Shown here: positions 1-10,352 of the stretch, one piece after another | How the letters are laid out: every line of letters starts with the position of its first letter | Numbering within the stretch: position 1 is the stretch's first letter | Origin: Serripes groenlandicus | Lineage: Eukaryota > Mollusca > Bivalvia > Cardiida > Cardiidae | DNA: 64,000 nucleotides | Direction of reading: 5' to 3' | Assembly (NCBI GenBank): GCA_031761405.1 | Contig: JASEVX010000011.1 | Coordinates: 37,139,048 to 37,203,047 of the forward strand | The notes under the pieces: generated by a model | Seen by the model: only the letters and a program-made list of their open reading frames with translations | Database searches by the model: none | What the model was told of the DNA's origin: nothing | Position numbers and translations under genes: made by a program

Positions 1-43
1 ATCGATAACCGAATATCGAACTTCGTGCCAACTTCACATACCT
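1..43. mobile_element. right end of a foldback element cut by the window edge
   Basis: The first 43 bases match, almost base for base, the outer right end of the complete foldback element at 25208-28485 (compare 28443-28485). The shared end finishes in CCAACTTCACATACCT. The rest of this copy lies to the left of the window. The bases after it (TACTAATTTACTATAG) belong to the 62-bp tandem-repeat family seen at 24.9 and 30.8 kb, which is also the family interrupted by the complete copy. Confidence 0.8.
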
Positions 44-585
44 TACTAATTTACTATAGTACATCGGGTACCAGTTTATATAAATGGTACCAGCGGCTTC
101 CCCCTTACGCGCCTTTCTTAATGCGTACAGTTATACAGTTTCCGGTAATAACCTAGGTTGGATCGTTATATAACCGAGATACTGTTGGAAAATGGCGTAA
201 ATCACCATTTAAACAAATACTATATTTAGATGCAATGGTCCACGATTATCAACACTGAATGCCAGACACCGTATGTTGAACAGTACGTTTCGCTGTTGCA
301 CAAGTTTAAGTCACAGTAAATACATGCACAGGTGTTAGATAAAGGCGGAAGTTTATATATATTTTGTTGAAGTTACAAACATAAAGGAATGCCAATATGA
401 TTAGTTAAATGTTACTCTTTGCGTATAGAAGAGAAATTAAAAATACTATTAGAATGGTAAATTATGCACCAAACCAAATTACAACCATGCAAACGTTTAA
501 AGCTGAGTGAACACAATATCGGTGAAAGGTATTGTTATATATGTGGGTCTAAAGAAAGGTTTAGCTTCCATGTTTTCAAGATACA

Positions 586-795
586 GCCTCAGTGGTGAAG
601 TGGTAGAGCCTTCGCCTCGGTAGCAGGAGGTTTCGGGTTCGATCCCCAACCGAGTCATACCAAAGGCTTAGTAGTAAAGGCTTTCCCTCCTTGGAGCTCA
701 GGGTAGGGGGTTTTCATTACGACTGACTCACTTGTGTCAGGTTAAATAGACCAGTAGTACTGGTAACTTACCCAGGAAACGACGTATTATAAAGG
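586..795 (+). mobile_element. tRNA-derived SINE
   Basis: The head reads like a tRNA gene: an A-box-like stretch TGGTGAAGTGGTAGAGCC at 591-610 and a B box GGGTTCGATCC at 635-645. It is followed by the tail shared by other SINEs here (CGACTGACT..TTGTGTCAGG, then CAGGAAACG). It is not a functional tRNA because the acceptor stem does not close. A second copy of the head lies at 36648-36762. Confidence 0.8.
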
Positions 796-802
796 AAAAA
801 GG

Positions 803-980
803 GTTAACCCTTACCCACATATGACAACTTTTTGAAAACTTTGTGCAATTTCCCCATTTGACACATTGTTTCTAATTCTTTTCAGCAAGTCCCCTTTTAT
901 CTTTTGAGACATTCCATACTTCTGTCTACATGTTTTCAAAGTTGTCTGCTGCAAATTTGTTGTATGTGGGAAAGGGTTAA
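803..980. mobile_element. MITE family A copy
   Basis: Starts GTTAACCCTTACCCACATA and ends TATGTGGGAAAGGGTTAA, which are inverted repeats of one another. The inner part has the family's paired TTTTGAAAAC / GTTTTCAAAG blocks. It has no coding capacity. Other copies lie at 21.2, 23.6, 53-58 and 62.9 kb. Confidence 0.75.
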
Positions 981-1423
981 GGCGGTGCACTATACAAACA
1001 AATAAGAACAAAATCCTGCTTTCTTCATTTCTTCAAACTCTAGGCAGCGCACAAAATAGAACATGATCGTTAGAACGATTGTGGTATACGGTAATGACAC
1101 TTCCTTATGTGGCATTTTGTAAGATTTTTTACGACGATTACTAATCGTAACAAATATAAAACAATGTGTCTTACTTTATAAACCATGCAAATCGATGATA
1201 ACACAAGAAATTGCCATTTTCAATGATACTGACGACTTTGGACGCATCGGATGCAGACATTGATAACATAAAAAGAGAGTTTGAAAAGAAGGAATTGCTA
1301 AAATCAAGCATTTTTCTCTTTTCCTACTACGTTTTTAACATTATACCTTATTTTGTTTTCAGATTTCACACTTATCCTCTAAGATATCTTCAAAATAATT
1401 AATTAAGTTTTAGTGTCATTTAT

Positions 1424-2300
1424 TTAACCTTTTTACACTTGCAGACGCATTTTGACGAATATGAAGAAAGTGTCTACGGAACACATTTTAAGAAGTGTCA
1501 AACTAAAGGGAGTAATAATCGGTATTTAGGAGCAATTTAGTCGGTAAAGGAAGTAATTGTCGGTATGAGCAAATGTAACACAATGAGGGTAGAGGTATAG
1601 AGGTATACATGTGAGATATTAGATCCATGAGGGTATAACTATATACGGGATATCACGTGTATACGGCGCCAGCCCTGTAGTATATAAATGTATGTTTTTG
1701 TGGAAGCGAGAGAGAGACATTGCATAGATAGAGAGTCATGCAGAGATAGGGAGGAGAGGCATGGCTCTGGGGAGAGTGAGGGAGGATGGACAGGCCTGAG
1801 AGAGAGAGAGAGAGAGAGAGTCGTGAAACTCTAGTTTACCTATTTAAATAAATAAATGTATCACTATACGATCTCGTTTATTTATCTGTGTTTTCCTCGT
1901 GGACAATTTGATGTAGCTGGCCACAGTGCTACACAAAAAGTCGATAAAGAGCAAAAACTCGGTAAAGAGCATATAGTCGGTAAAGAGCATATAGGTGGTT
2001 TGAGTAAAACTCGGGAGCATAATCCTCGATGACGTATCATTTCCTCGATATCATATGACGTCGTTAAACCGTGCCTTCCGAGACGGGTAGTGATCGAGAC
2101 GGGATGAGTAATTGTCGGTATTTAAGAGTAAATTAGTCGGTAAAGGGAGTAATTGTCGGTATGAGCAAAAACTCGGTAAATAGCAAAAACTCGGTAAAGA
2201 GGATTTAGTCGGTTTGAGTACAAAGTCGGGAGCATAATCCTCGCTATCATATGACGTCGTTAAACCGTACCTTCCGAGACGGGCGGTGATCGAGTTTAAA
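1424..2300. repeat. low-order repeats and (AG)n microsatellite
   Basis: Positions 1424-1500 match 43645-43720 and look like the start of a family A relative. From about 1510 to 2290 short phrases recur irregularly (AGTAATTGTCGGTATGAGC, ACTCGGTAAAGAGCA, AGTCGGTAAAGAGCATATA, CCTTCCGAGACGGG). A pure AG run lies at 1799-1820. No gene seen. Confidence 0.6.
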
Positions 2301-2309
2301 AAAGCGGGA

Positions 2310-2544
2310 TTGTTAAAGACGGGCACATTCGACAGACGCGGTTTCCTATAAAACAAGGGGGAAGACTGACAGTAAACAGCTAAATGTAATGCGTTTATTA
2401 CGGCCCTTTAAACACTAATAATAATAATATTACATACCCTTTAATTAATTCCGTCTACACAGTGTTGTTATCATAATATATCAACCACTATAAGGAGAAT
2501 ATTTTCAGAAATATGAATTACGTTAGTGTTTAATCGTTTAACTT
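2310..2544. repeat. dispersed repeat shared with the DNA polymerase intron
   Basis: About 235 bases match 13391-13620 in the same orientation, beginning TTGTTAAAG and ending near ATCGTTTAACT. The other copy makes up most of the intron inside the polymerase pseudogene. No terminal inverted repeats or reading frame are obvious. Confidence 0.7.
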
Positions 2545-2707
2545 AGGCACATATGTGAAAGTAGATTAACAAAGCGGCTTTCAAACAATGATCGCAATAT
2601 ATGCAGTGTACATTCAACTAAAGTTTTATTATCATTTGTAGTATGTCTTTTTGACTCAACACATTTAAAGACATCTATTATATTTCCACAATTATAAACA
2701 TTTGTAG

Positions 2708-2846
2708 TGTAACGAATATGCAAATTAGCATCACCGGTTCGAAGTGATGGTCTTAGGGTTAGATATATAAGGCAAGTGGACCCCTTCAGGGTTGAGTATA
2801 CTTTTCGCTGAAGGGATCTTCTGCGTCTTAAGCCCGGCACGTTACA
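2708..2846 (+). repeat. 5' LTR of the TRIM
   Basis: 139 bp, TG...CA ends with a short terminal inversion (TGTAACG / CGTTACA). A TATA-like GATATATAAG lies at 2762-2771, a plausible U3 promoter. Its copy is 2951-3089. Confidence 0.85.
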
Positions 2847-2847
2847 T

Positions 2848-2865
2848 TGGTGGCAGCGGTGGGAT
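2848..2865 (+). promoter_or_regulatory. primer-binding site of the TRIM
   Basis: TGGTGGCAGCGGTGGGAT starts one base after the LTR end, the normal position for a tRNA-primed minus-strand start. The TGG start fits a tRNA CCA end. The tRNA identity (Leu-like) is my reading and was not searched. Confidence 0.65.
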
Positions 2866-2950
2866 GAAGACAACTGCCATATTGGAGTTGCCTTACCCAT
2901 GGGTTTCCCAGGCCAAGACTCGTGACGAGTCTTCTCGGAGTGGGAAGTAT

Positions 2951-3089
2951 TGTAACGAATATGCAAATTAGCATCACCGGTTCGAAGTGATGGTCTTAGG
3001 GTTAGATATATAAGGCAAGTGGACCCCTTCAGGGTTGAGTATACTTTTCGCTGAAGGGATCTTCTGCGTCTTAAGCCCGGCACGTTACA
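2951..3089 (+). repeat. 3' LTR of the TRIM
   Basis: Same length as the 5' LTR and no differences seen by eye. It is preceded by a purine-rich tract and by a perfect hairpin (AAGACTCGT, one base, ACGAGTCTT) in the short internal region. Confidence 0.85.
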
Positions 3090-3359
3090 GTAGTATAGCG
3101 GTTTTCAAACAATGATAACAATAACGTGTACATTCAACTCAAGTTTTATTATCATTTGTATTATACCTTTTTAACTCAACGCATTTAAAGACATCTATTA
3201 TATTTCCACAATTATAAACACAATAAATGAAACAAGGATTACTATCTCGATTTATATCTAATGCGTTATTCATTATTTCCATTAAACTTTCTGTTGAAAG
3301 TTCTGAGTTATCTTTTTGATTTCCCATTATTATCATTAACACGTTTGCTCGATTTTCTT

Positions 3360-6080
3360 TTAAAGTGTTTTTCCTTTAGGCCCCTCTCCATCGACAGTCT
3401 TTACTTGTCTGAAGAATTACAGCAAACGTTTGTTTAACACATATAAAAAGTCAATGATAAAGTCATTTAGAAAAAATGATTTAAAATATAAATTATTTAG
3501 CACAATAAATTGTTGTCTTTCATGCAGCTTTATAATAAAATTAACAAGGTCTTGATATGATACGTCGCACATAAAAAAGTAAAAGGCAATGATAAGTAAA
3601 TCTATATCAACAAAATCACAAGAGAAAGTTGATGCAACGCATCAATGTCGCCGGAAATCCATACTGCAGTTATGCATAACACTAACATTATAGTAGTTGA
3701 TTAAACAGTTATCAACTGAGGGGTATATTGGAACATCAGGGGTGGGGTCAAGTGAAAATGTATCATAACTTGCATTGTTTTGTCAACGAAGTGAATGATA
3801 ATTGAAGCCTTTCATTGTTTATGATCAATCTCCATTCCAAAGTAGGTTGACCATACACACAACCAACTAATTATTGATCATAAACAGTAATGGAAATGAG
3901 TAATCTTGCCAATCATTGGTTTTAGTATGTATACAGTGCTTTCAAGGAATAATTATAAGATTTGTGAATTCCACATACACTTTTCAAGATGTTTGTCAGA
4001 ATATTTGAATTTTATTATTTTAAAATAAAACCACAAAACAGACAATTTAGGATTTGCACGTCATTTTACCTTTCCTCTTTTAAAGTCAACAGTGGACACT
4101 TTGCAGCAATCTACTTTAAAACAATGAGATAAGGGTTAAATCGCTGAAGACATGAGTTTTCTCTTTTTCTCAAGATGATATTAGCTTGGCATCCTAATTA
4201 TATCATACTTTAACAAATGTTGAAATGTAGTTCAATATTTATAAATTAGACCACCTTCGAAATATAATATCAACTAAACAGTTAAATCTCATTGAAATTG
4301 TTGTATAATTTAAACTTAATTTCGAACATAAACTGAGCCCTACAACATGTTAATTTATTTTAATTCTTTCCTTCCTTTTTCATAATGAAAATAATAAACT
4401 ACTCATGTTTTAAAATCATATTATTATGAGCGCCCTTGTGTCAATGATGCATAACAATATGCAGATCGGAAGCAATATGCCTTTAGGGAATTAAATGACA
4501 CATTTAAAATTGTCAAGGACGAAATAATTTTGTACGAAAGACCCGATTCTTTCTTATTCGTAGAGGTGTCGTTCTTGAAACTCTCTTTATAGGCAGAGAG
4601 TGTTCGTTCAAAGTAATTTTTCTATTAAAACCAGTTTTATTTCGGTTTGTTCTTTTCTTCATTTGTTTCGAACCAAATAAACATTTTAAATCGCATATGA
4701 TTTACTATTTGTAAGTGAGTGTAAAGAGCGGCTCTCTGCAAAGGAGATTGATCTACGCAGTTGGTATTCGCGAGTCACGCGATCAACAGTTTTAGCTTAG
4801 AAACAGTTCATATTTTAGATATACATGGATAAACATTATAAAACGCCTTCTTCACAAATCAAGACATCTCTTTGAACATGAAAATAACATTCAGTAAGTT
4901 AAAATTGCCATTAGAAGGAGAATATTCGACGTCATTTTCATCAGCAGGTGCGCGTATGTAAACAACATTAGACTGTGCGACGTAAAGGTTTGTAGTTATA
5001 GCGTTTTGATTACATGTAGTGTATAGTGTAAAATACAGTATTTCTTTCTAGCAAATAGGGACTGTTTTGTCTTCGTAAATAAAACAAAAAAACATAAATG
5101 CGAGTCAAAATAAAGAAACTGAAAATACCCAAAACATCGGAATATTTATTTCATTTTAGATGTGTCATTACTCAGTGTTTTTAAACAAACACAATTGTAA
5201 TATGTTCAAGACATCTAAATGTGTTTCTTTCTAATAATAATCCTCCCTCCCATGTGATTTCCGAAAACCTATAAAAAATAGAAGTCGCGGGCTTCTGCCC
5301 GGCGACTAATAAAAAAAAAACAGAAACCGCAGAGGTAGCGCTAAAAAGTTTAAAAAAAGCCTTCAAGTATTTCCTTTCACGGATACTGCAATTCATTTTT
5401 AAAGAATTTAATAGTTGCTTGAGAACAAATGTAGATATGGCTTTTAAACTGTTCAGGGTTATATTTATATATATTTTCAAACACTCTTGAGCGAATTAGT
5501 AGTGTGTTCTTCTTAATTTTATCCATAACGAGACTTTCATAGACAAAGTTCGTGTAAATCCGTTTTCTTATATGAGATTGTTATTCTAAAAGTCACGTTT
5601 TTTTATAAGAGTCTAAATTTGCGTAAACGGTTAACGACCTAAAGTGTTTTGTAAAGAATTTGGGAAAACACGTTCTAGGTAACCGATTCTTTACGGGTTA
5701 CTAGGTTAATGCCAAATATAGGTCATTTTAATATATAAAGAGTATATCTTTCCAATTGTCGGATGAAATATATGTAATGACCTTATTCTTAATATTCGTT
5801 TAAAAGGTAGAATATAACACTTGAAAATTACTTCGCATTGTTTTATACCCCCCACCCAACCGAATACCTAATAGTGTATTGAAAACAGTTAACAGTTAAA
5901 CATCCGTTTTATATAAAATGATTATACTGAATAGCGGAAGAGTTGAGAAAGTGTAATCTGGTATGCTGACTTTACAAATTATGTATGAAACGCTGAGTTT
6001 ATAAATTGTATCAAAGTTTAACACTTTTATGATGTATATCCCTTTCCGAATTATAGACGTCTTTAACGTATCAGACATCT
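3360..6080. other. AT-rich spacer, no supported gene
   Basis: No open frame with recognisable content on either strand. The only structure I see is an imperfect hairpin at 3813-3892 (arms GTTTATGATCAAT and ATTGATCATAAAC). Confidence 0.5.
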
Positions 6081-6083
6081 TTT

Positions 6084-6141
6084 GAAAACGTCGTGATATA
6101 AGAAGACAATTAGTAATATCTCCTTATACCACGACGTTTTC
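6084..6141. repeat. short hairpin element
   Basis: GAAAACGTCGTGATATAAG at 6084-6102 is the inverted copy of CTTATACCACGACGTTTTC at 6123-6141, with one mismatch and a 20-base loop. The arms resemble the SINE tail phrase around GTGATATAAC, so it may be two opposed SINE tail fragments. Confidence 0.55.
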
Positions 6142-6529
6142 AACTGACCTCAATCATAATATTTATTTGTAAGAGGTTTTCAAAATATTTGCTTAGATTT
6201 TTCTTCTCATCATTCATCTTTATAAAAGCCAGCACCCTAAAGAACTAGGAAAGGGTCAAGTTGCCAAATAAAAAAAAGCAACCAGTCGAAAAAAGCCAGC
6301 ATCAGACAAAAACATGGTAATATTGTGGCATACTAAGGTAACTACCCGAAAAAACATGTATTTGGAGACCCTATATAAGTTATTACTTTTTAGCTATCGT
6401 ACGCTTAAAGACTTATCTTGTATTTGGATATTAAATTATTATGTCGGTGATAGTTATTTTAAACCGATTACTTTTATTGATCTGCTTCAACTCATTTGTC
6501 AAACGTTTATTTATTCATCATAACTACAA

Positions 6530-6664
6530 ATGGATGGTGATAAACTTTCAACAATTATTGATCTGGGACTTGATTCAAATATGTCTCTTGTGTGTCAATT
6601 ACAAGAAGAATACGCTCGGCTTGAGCGAGATTATCATAGCTTAAAAATTAAACAGTCTATATAA
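6530..6664 (+). CDS. hypothetical 44-residue ORF, helical
   Basis: ATG to TAA, short, ending in a charged helical stretch (LQEEYARLERDYHSLKIKQ) that could form a coiled coil. It lies just upstream of other unknown ORFs on the same strand, ahead of the Polinton ATPase. I do not recognise it; it may be a broken Polinton gene or chance. Confidence 0.25.
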   Translation: MDGDKLSTIIDLGLDSNMSLVCQLQEEYARLERDYHSLKIKQSI

Positions 6665-6723
6665 AAAAGACGGTCATTTAATGACAGATTATTAATACGT
6701 AAACAAACGAGTTAATAGCGGCA

Positions 6724-7100
6724 TTGAAGGGAGAAAAAGACAAGCCTAAATCGTTAAGTGATAATATAAAAGTGCCTACCTCGGTGTGTAACATGCATAC
6801 AGTTTTAAACGAAACATCGTCTTCATTGCACAGAAGAACAGCTGTATGTATACCTCAGACCATATGCGGACCATCAAGTACACAAAGTACAGCATACACC
6901 CAGAATTTTACATACATTTCTATGATAGTTTATATGAACCTGTTTCACCAAATTCGTCTATGGTTCAAGACGGAGTTTGTCCGTCCCAGCTACAGTCAAC
7001 TAATTACTTAATTACACGGGATTTCCAGGGAGGGCAATACATCCGAACACCTATACGAAATATTCAAAATGTTGCTCAGATTATGTCTCTCAATGAATGA
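6724..7100 (+). pseudogene. unknown ORF pair in two frames, possible Polinton gene remnant
   Basis: Two overlapping open stretches in different frames (6724-7011 and 6846-7100) read as if one gene had been frameshifted near 6850-6900. The second holds IHFYDSLYEP and GGQYIRTPIRNIQNV, which look protein-like rather than random. A possible splice donor (AAAAG then GTAAAAAC) follows at about 7105. No family recognised. Confidence 0.3.
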
Positions 7101-7520
7101 AAAGGTAAAAACACTTTAAATCACATTAATATTTATTCTTTACTTCAACACGAAATAGCATCAATAATTGTTATACTGTCAAACGTTCTCATATAGAGTT
7201 ACGAATAACTCTATACAGAATAGCATCAAGCATCATTTTAACGTTCTCATAAAGATTTATGAATACAAATTTAACTGCTATAACCTAAGTTCTTATGTTA
7301 ACTTATTCTAAACGTATATCTTACTAGAAATTATACCCTTTTCAACAGTATTTCAGTTATGACAAGACAATAGAACATTTATTCATGGTCCCTGGGCTAT
7401 AAACCAGTACTATGCTAAGGAAAATGTGTTCTATAAAGTGATTATGGAAACGTGAACTTTTATGAACTATTTCTTCTCGGTGTGTTAGGTCCCGATGACG
7501 ATTGGGTTCATGACGTGTAA

Positions 7521-8246
7521 CATCATTGTGATAAAGACAACAACGACACTTCAGTAACGCAACCATCCGCTCTTCAATGTCTGCATGAAACTGATCTGAA
7601 CGAGTTTAACGCATCTACAGACTTCCCGATGGACTTATTGAGCGGTAGTTTTCATATATCTGAAAATACATGTGACAACCCTCATTTTATTCAGATTTCA
7701 TGGTATAAATGCGCCGTTTGCAATCCAACCAGTTATAAAGACATTGGTAACATGAATTCGTATGATACTGTACTGTTAGGTCAACGTATAATATCGGAAA
7801 AATATACAACATATGCAGATCGTCATCATTGGCCAAAGCAAATAAAACAAAATAAGTACGCGCTTGCATTAAAGGAGGACATATTGTTGAATGTTTCGTT
7901 AGTGTATGACGTTCCGACTATCAATCATGTCAGATACTCTGCGGATTGCGCATTTATGAAAGCAACTGGTACTGGTGAGAGGGAAACGAACTTCGACCTG
8001 CTCGACAATACATTCAGGTTTTCAATCTCGGTGGAAAAGAAGCTTTTCCATCAAAAATATGAATATTTAATAGTGTTAAACATGGACAGTAAAAATATAT
8101 TTTTACTACAATCCTATTTTGACTTTTGTTACGCACAAGAACAACTTTTAAAAATGCATTCTGGTTTCAATCAAAAATGCTTTGGTTGTCAGCGTGGATG
8201 TTTGTCACAGTTGGTTCACAGTTGGATCATACGTGTATCAGTTTAA
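7521..8246 (+). CDS. unknown ORF, about 240 codons, in the Polinton remnant
   Basis: The frame is open from just after a TAA at 7518-7520 to a stop at 8244-8246; the first ATG is at 7629, giving 205 residues. Upstream of the stop the same frame stays protein-like, so the original gene may have been longer. Visible features are scattered cysteines (KCAVC at the front, CFGCQRGC near the end) and FDLLDNTFRFSISVEKK in the middle. It is the longest open frame in the element and precedes the ATPase on the same strand, where Polintons keep virion and cargo genes. I cannot assign a family; it does not look like a major capsid protein to me. Confidence 0.45.
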   Translation, partial: HHCDKDNNDTSVTQPSALQCLHETDLNEFNASTDFPMDLLSGSFHISENTCDNPHFIQISWYKCAVCNPTSYKDIGNMNSYDTVLLGQRIISEKYTTYADRHHWPKQIKQNKYALALKEDILLNVSLVYDVPTINHVRYSADCAFMKATGTGERETNFDLLDNTFRFSISVEKKLFHQKYEYLIVLNMDSKNIFLLQSYFDFCYAQEQLLKMHSGFNQKCFGCQRGCLSQLVHSWIIRVSV

Positions 8247-8614
8247 CGATAGCCTAGCTAATGGAATTACACTTCGAAGAAATTCTCCCATGAAGTGGAT
8301 GACAATATTATCCTATCGAATTGGAGAAAAGTTTTGAATAGTTTTGATGTTTCATTGAAACTGATTAAAATATAAAAGTTAACATGTATTCTAAAGACTA
8401 CCGTGAAATAGATATGAAATGTTCCGAGTGGGAAAGAAAAGAAGAAAGAATTTATTTGTTAAACTCGTGTTGCTGGAAAAAAGATTGTCATGAAATATAT
8501 CTCTATGTATTTTATATACCTTTATATATTATATGTATAATTATTTTTTTTTAGAAATAAGAAGTAATTAAAAACATCATTCTCTTGTTTACTCGTCCCA
8601 TCCTAGAATATAAA

Positions 8615-8790
8615 TAAAGGATTTACAGTCATTTGGGAATCATTTTCGTATACAATTGCACAATGGAAGTTGTTGTAAAGTTGGAAGCCAATTCTTCTGC
8701 TCAAATAATTTGTTAGTAAACCTACGCAGACTGATAATGATTTTTAAAAAAATATATACGAAAACATATCGAATGACTGTAAATCCTTTA
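8615..8790. mobile_element. MITE inserted upstream of the ATPase remnant
   Basis: AAAGGATTTACAGTCATT at 8616-8633 is the perfect inverted copy of 8772-8789, extending by one base pair to 19 bp. The inner flanks also pair (TTTTCGTAT / ATACGAAAA). Total about 176 bp, non-coding. It sits where the N-terminal, Walker A half of the packaging ATPase would be expected. Confidence 0.75.
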
Positions 8791-8830
8791 CTTATTTTCA
8801 AGACCTAGTAATGTTTGAAAAAGCACATTT

Positions 8831-9406
8831 ATGTTCGAACTATTAAAAAAAGCCGACGGAGCTTTCACAAGACCGATGAAAGCGATTTACTACTGTTATA
8901 GCGTCGATCAACCTTTATATGCGAAAATGAAGCAGACGATACCGAACATCATATTCTACGAATGTCTTCCCACTCAAATCGAGTTTGAAACGTGATATAT
9001 GAATGAGCCAAGAGAAAAAGTTTTGGTGATCGATGATCTTCTGACAGAGAGTGCCCAGAGTCGGTATGTTGTCGGCATATATTGCAAATATGAGCACCAT
9101 TTTAAGTTCTTTTGCTTACTGATTTGTCAAAATAATTTTTGCCCCGGACGGGAATTTCGAACCATCAGTCTGAACACTCATTATTTATTTTTGTTTAAAA
9201 ATGCTCGCGATGAGTTACAAATACATACACTAGGCCGTCAGATTTTTCCTGGCAAATTAAAGTATTTTATGGATGCCTTTAGAAAAGCTATCGATGTGTA
9301 ATACGGTTATCTGCTTATAGATCTTTTCCCACATTCCGACCCGAAGTATACACTAAGGAGCATGATCTTACCCTTGCAGTTAATGATTATCTATCAACCT
9401 GTGTAA
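8831..9406 (+). pseudogene. Polinton packaging ATPase (FtsK/HerA type), C-terminal half
   Basis: In adenovirus-like packaging systems this ATPase pumps DNA into capsids. The single frame from 8831 shows the hallmark second half: a Walker B-like strand VLVIDDLL (about 9017-9040), the segment RTISLNTHYLFLFKN with the sensor-like asparagine, then ARDELQ, GRQIFPG and the C-terminal GYLLIDLFP. Two in-frame stops, TGA at 8993 and TAA at 9299, break it. The Walker A half is absent: the sequence upstream is occupied by a MITE (8615-8790). The neighbouring small ORFs and polymerase fix it as Polinton rather than a bacterial or host ATPase. Confidence 0.82.
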
Positions 9407-9422
9407 GACATGAAACATTTTG

Positions 9423-9686
9423 ATGAAAAGCAAAAGGACTTTTTTACGTTTGCTTCTTAATACTTCTCATAAACAGCGGAAACTGTTGATTGAAAGTATT
9501 GAAAAGCCTCAGATGAAAGCAATTGTGGAAATTGTGTATAATGTAATGCTCGGTTATCGTCTTCTATCTTATGAAGAGAAAAAACACCTGACAAGATAAA
9601 ACACGACTATTCGGATTTCTTTGAAAAGTAGAAAGATATTGCTGTTGACATGTAAACTATATGTTACCCTTCATAAAAGCGGTTAA
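9423..9686 (+). pseudogene. small conserved Polinton ORF downstream of the ATPase
   Basis: ATG at 9423, in-frame TAA at 9597, then the same frame stays protein-like to a second stop at 9684. The first part (FLRLLLNTSHKQRKLLIE, then MKAIVEIVYNVMLG) matches, from memory, the short helical protein that regularly sits beside the ATPase in animal Polintons; its function is unknown. The part after the stop is basic (SLKSRKILLL). The single stop is the only visible lesion. It lies 17 bases after the ATPase frame and 16 before the next ORF, a tight viral-style spacing. Confidence 0.65.
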
Positions 9687-9701
9687 AATCGATCTTTAGA
9701 A

Positions 9702-10082
9702 ATGGCTCGCGAATTAGTGTTAGTACCGAAAAGTAAATATGAAAACTTAATCAATATGATAAATCAGTCGAAGCAAATTGGTGGTCAACGAAAAAACGAA
9801 GAAATGCCTTCAGATGTGGTAAATGTAGGAAATACTTATGCGGAAAAAGGAGGCGATTTAAAATTGGATACTGAATCCCCCCAAAAAAGAGATAAACAAT
9901 GATACTATTGTACAAAAATCGAGTGAGGTTAACGAAAGACCAACACTTTATGTGGATATAAACCACTATTGAAAATGAAATGTGGTGATATAATTGTGAA
10001 ACGTAATGGCGTTAAACGGAACAACTTACAGACCGTAAAACGAGTTAGCAAAGGGAAAACATGGATTAACTACGAAATATGA
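9702..10082 (+). pseudogene. small conserved Polinton ORF starting MARELVLVPK, frameshifted
   Basis: The ATG at 9702 begins an open frame to 9902 with the N-terminus MARELVLVPKSKYENLI, a start I associate with a small Polinton protein of unknown function. The sequence then changes frame: RPTLYVD in one frame near 9937-9957 and a basic stretch in another ending GKTWINYEI with a stop at 10080-10082. I read this as one gene with at least two frameshifts. The low-complexity polar middle is typical of a linker. Confidence 0.55.
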
Positions 10083-10352
10083 AAAAAAGGTGTATACTTA
10101 AACAAAATTGTAACGCGATTAATGTTGATATACATAATATAAAGTATAAATACGCTTGTCTCATACAGTTTAGAACGTTATTTAAACCATCCGTATTTTA
10201 CCGCTTAACTTTTACCACTAAACTTTTACCGCCAAAACGTTGGCGCCATTTAAACGAGACTATATATCTCACTTTGATATACCTATAATCTGAAAATAGG
10301 TTGTCTGTAGTGTAAGCTGAGTGCTTTCATGTGTGAATTCAAATGTTAGTTT

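Larger units (their letters stand above)
84..1112. repeat. segment duplicated at 36.14-36.98 kb
   Basis: From the stretch starting ACCAGCGGCTTCCCCCTT the sequence runs in parallel with 36147-36980, with scattered substitutions and small indels. Both copies carry a SINE and a family A MITE at the same place; the second copy has lost the SINE tail and most of the MITE. The parallel ends at about 1112 and about 36978. Similarity resumes at about 1308 here and about 43240 there, so the two loci differ by the 6.2-kb array region. No gene seen inside. Confidence 0.8.
2708..3089 (+). mobile_element. complete TRIM (terminal-repeat retrotransposon in miniature)
   Basis: Two 139-bp direct repeats (2708-2846 and 2951-3089) appear identical base for base. 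Each begins TGTAACG and ends CGTTACA. They flank only 104 bp. Directly inside the left repeat is TGGTGGCAGCGGTGGGAT, in the position of a tRNA primer-binding site and resembling a Leu-type site. A purine-rich stretch GGAGTGGGAAG lies just before the right repeat. The flanks carry GTAG at 2704-2707 and 3090-3093, a 4-bp target duplication in the Ty3/gypsy size range. There is no coding sequence, so it must have been mobilised in trans. The matching LTRs indicate a recent insertion. Confidence 0.88.
2571..3342 (-). pseudogene. tandemly duplicated coding-like fragment split by the TRIM element
   Basis: A unit of about 140 bases occurs twice: at 2571-2707 and again from about 3093 to 3230. On the minus strand both copies translate to the same motif (YNCGNIIDVFKCVE), and the second continues upstream into an open frame to 3342. 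I do not recognise the protein. The TRIM sits exactly between the two copies, so the tandem duplication existed before or arose around the insertion. The frame running through the TRIM is a chance translation. It may be a broken host or transposon gene. Confidence 0.35.

Noticed and set aside
586..660. A tRNA gene
   Set aside because: A and B boxes are present, but the stems do not close and the sequence continues into a SINE tail; dispersed copies occur.
2538..3083. 181-residue minus-strand frame
   Set aside because: It runs through both LTRs of the TRIM, and the repeated protein segment is just the translated LTR.
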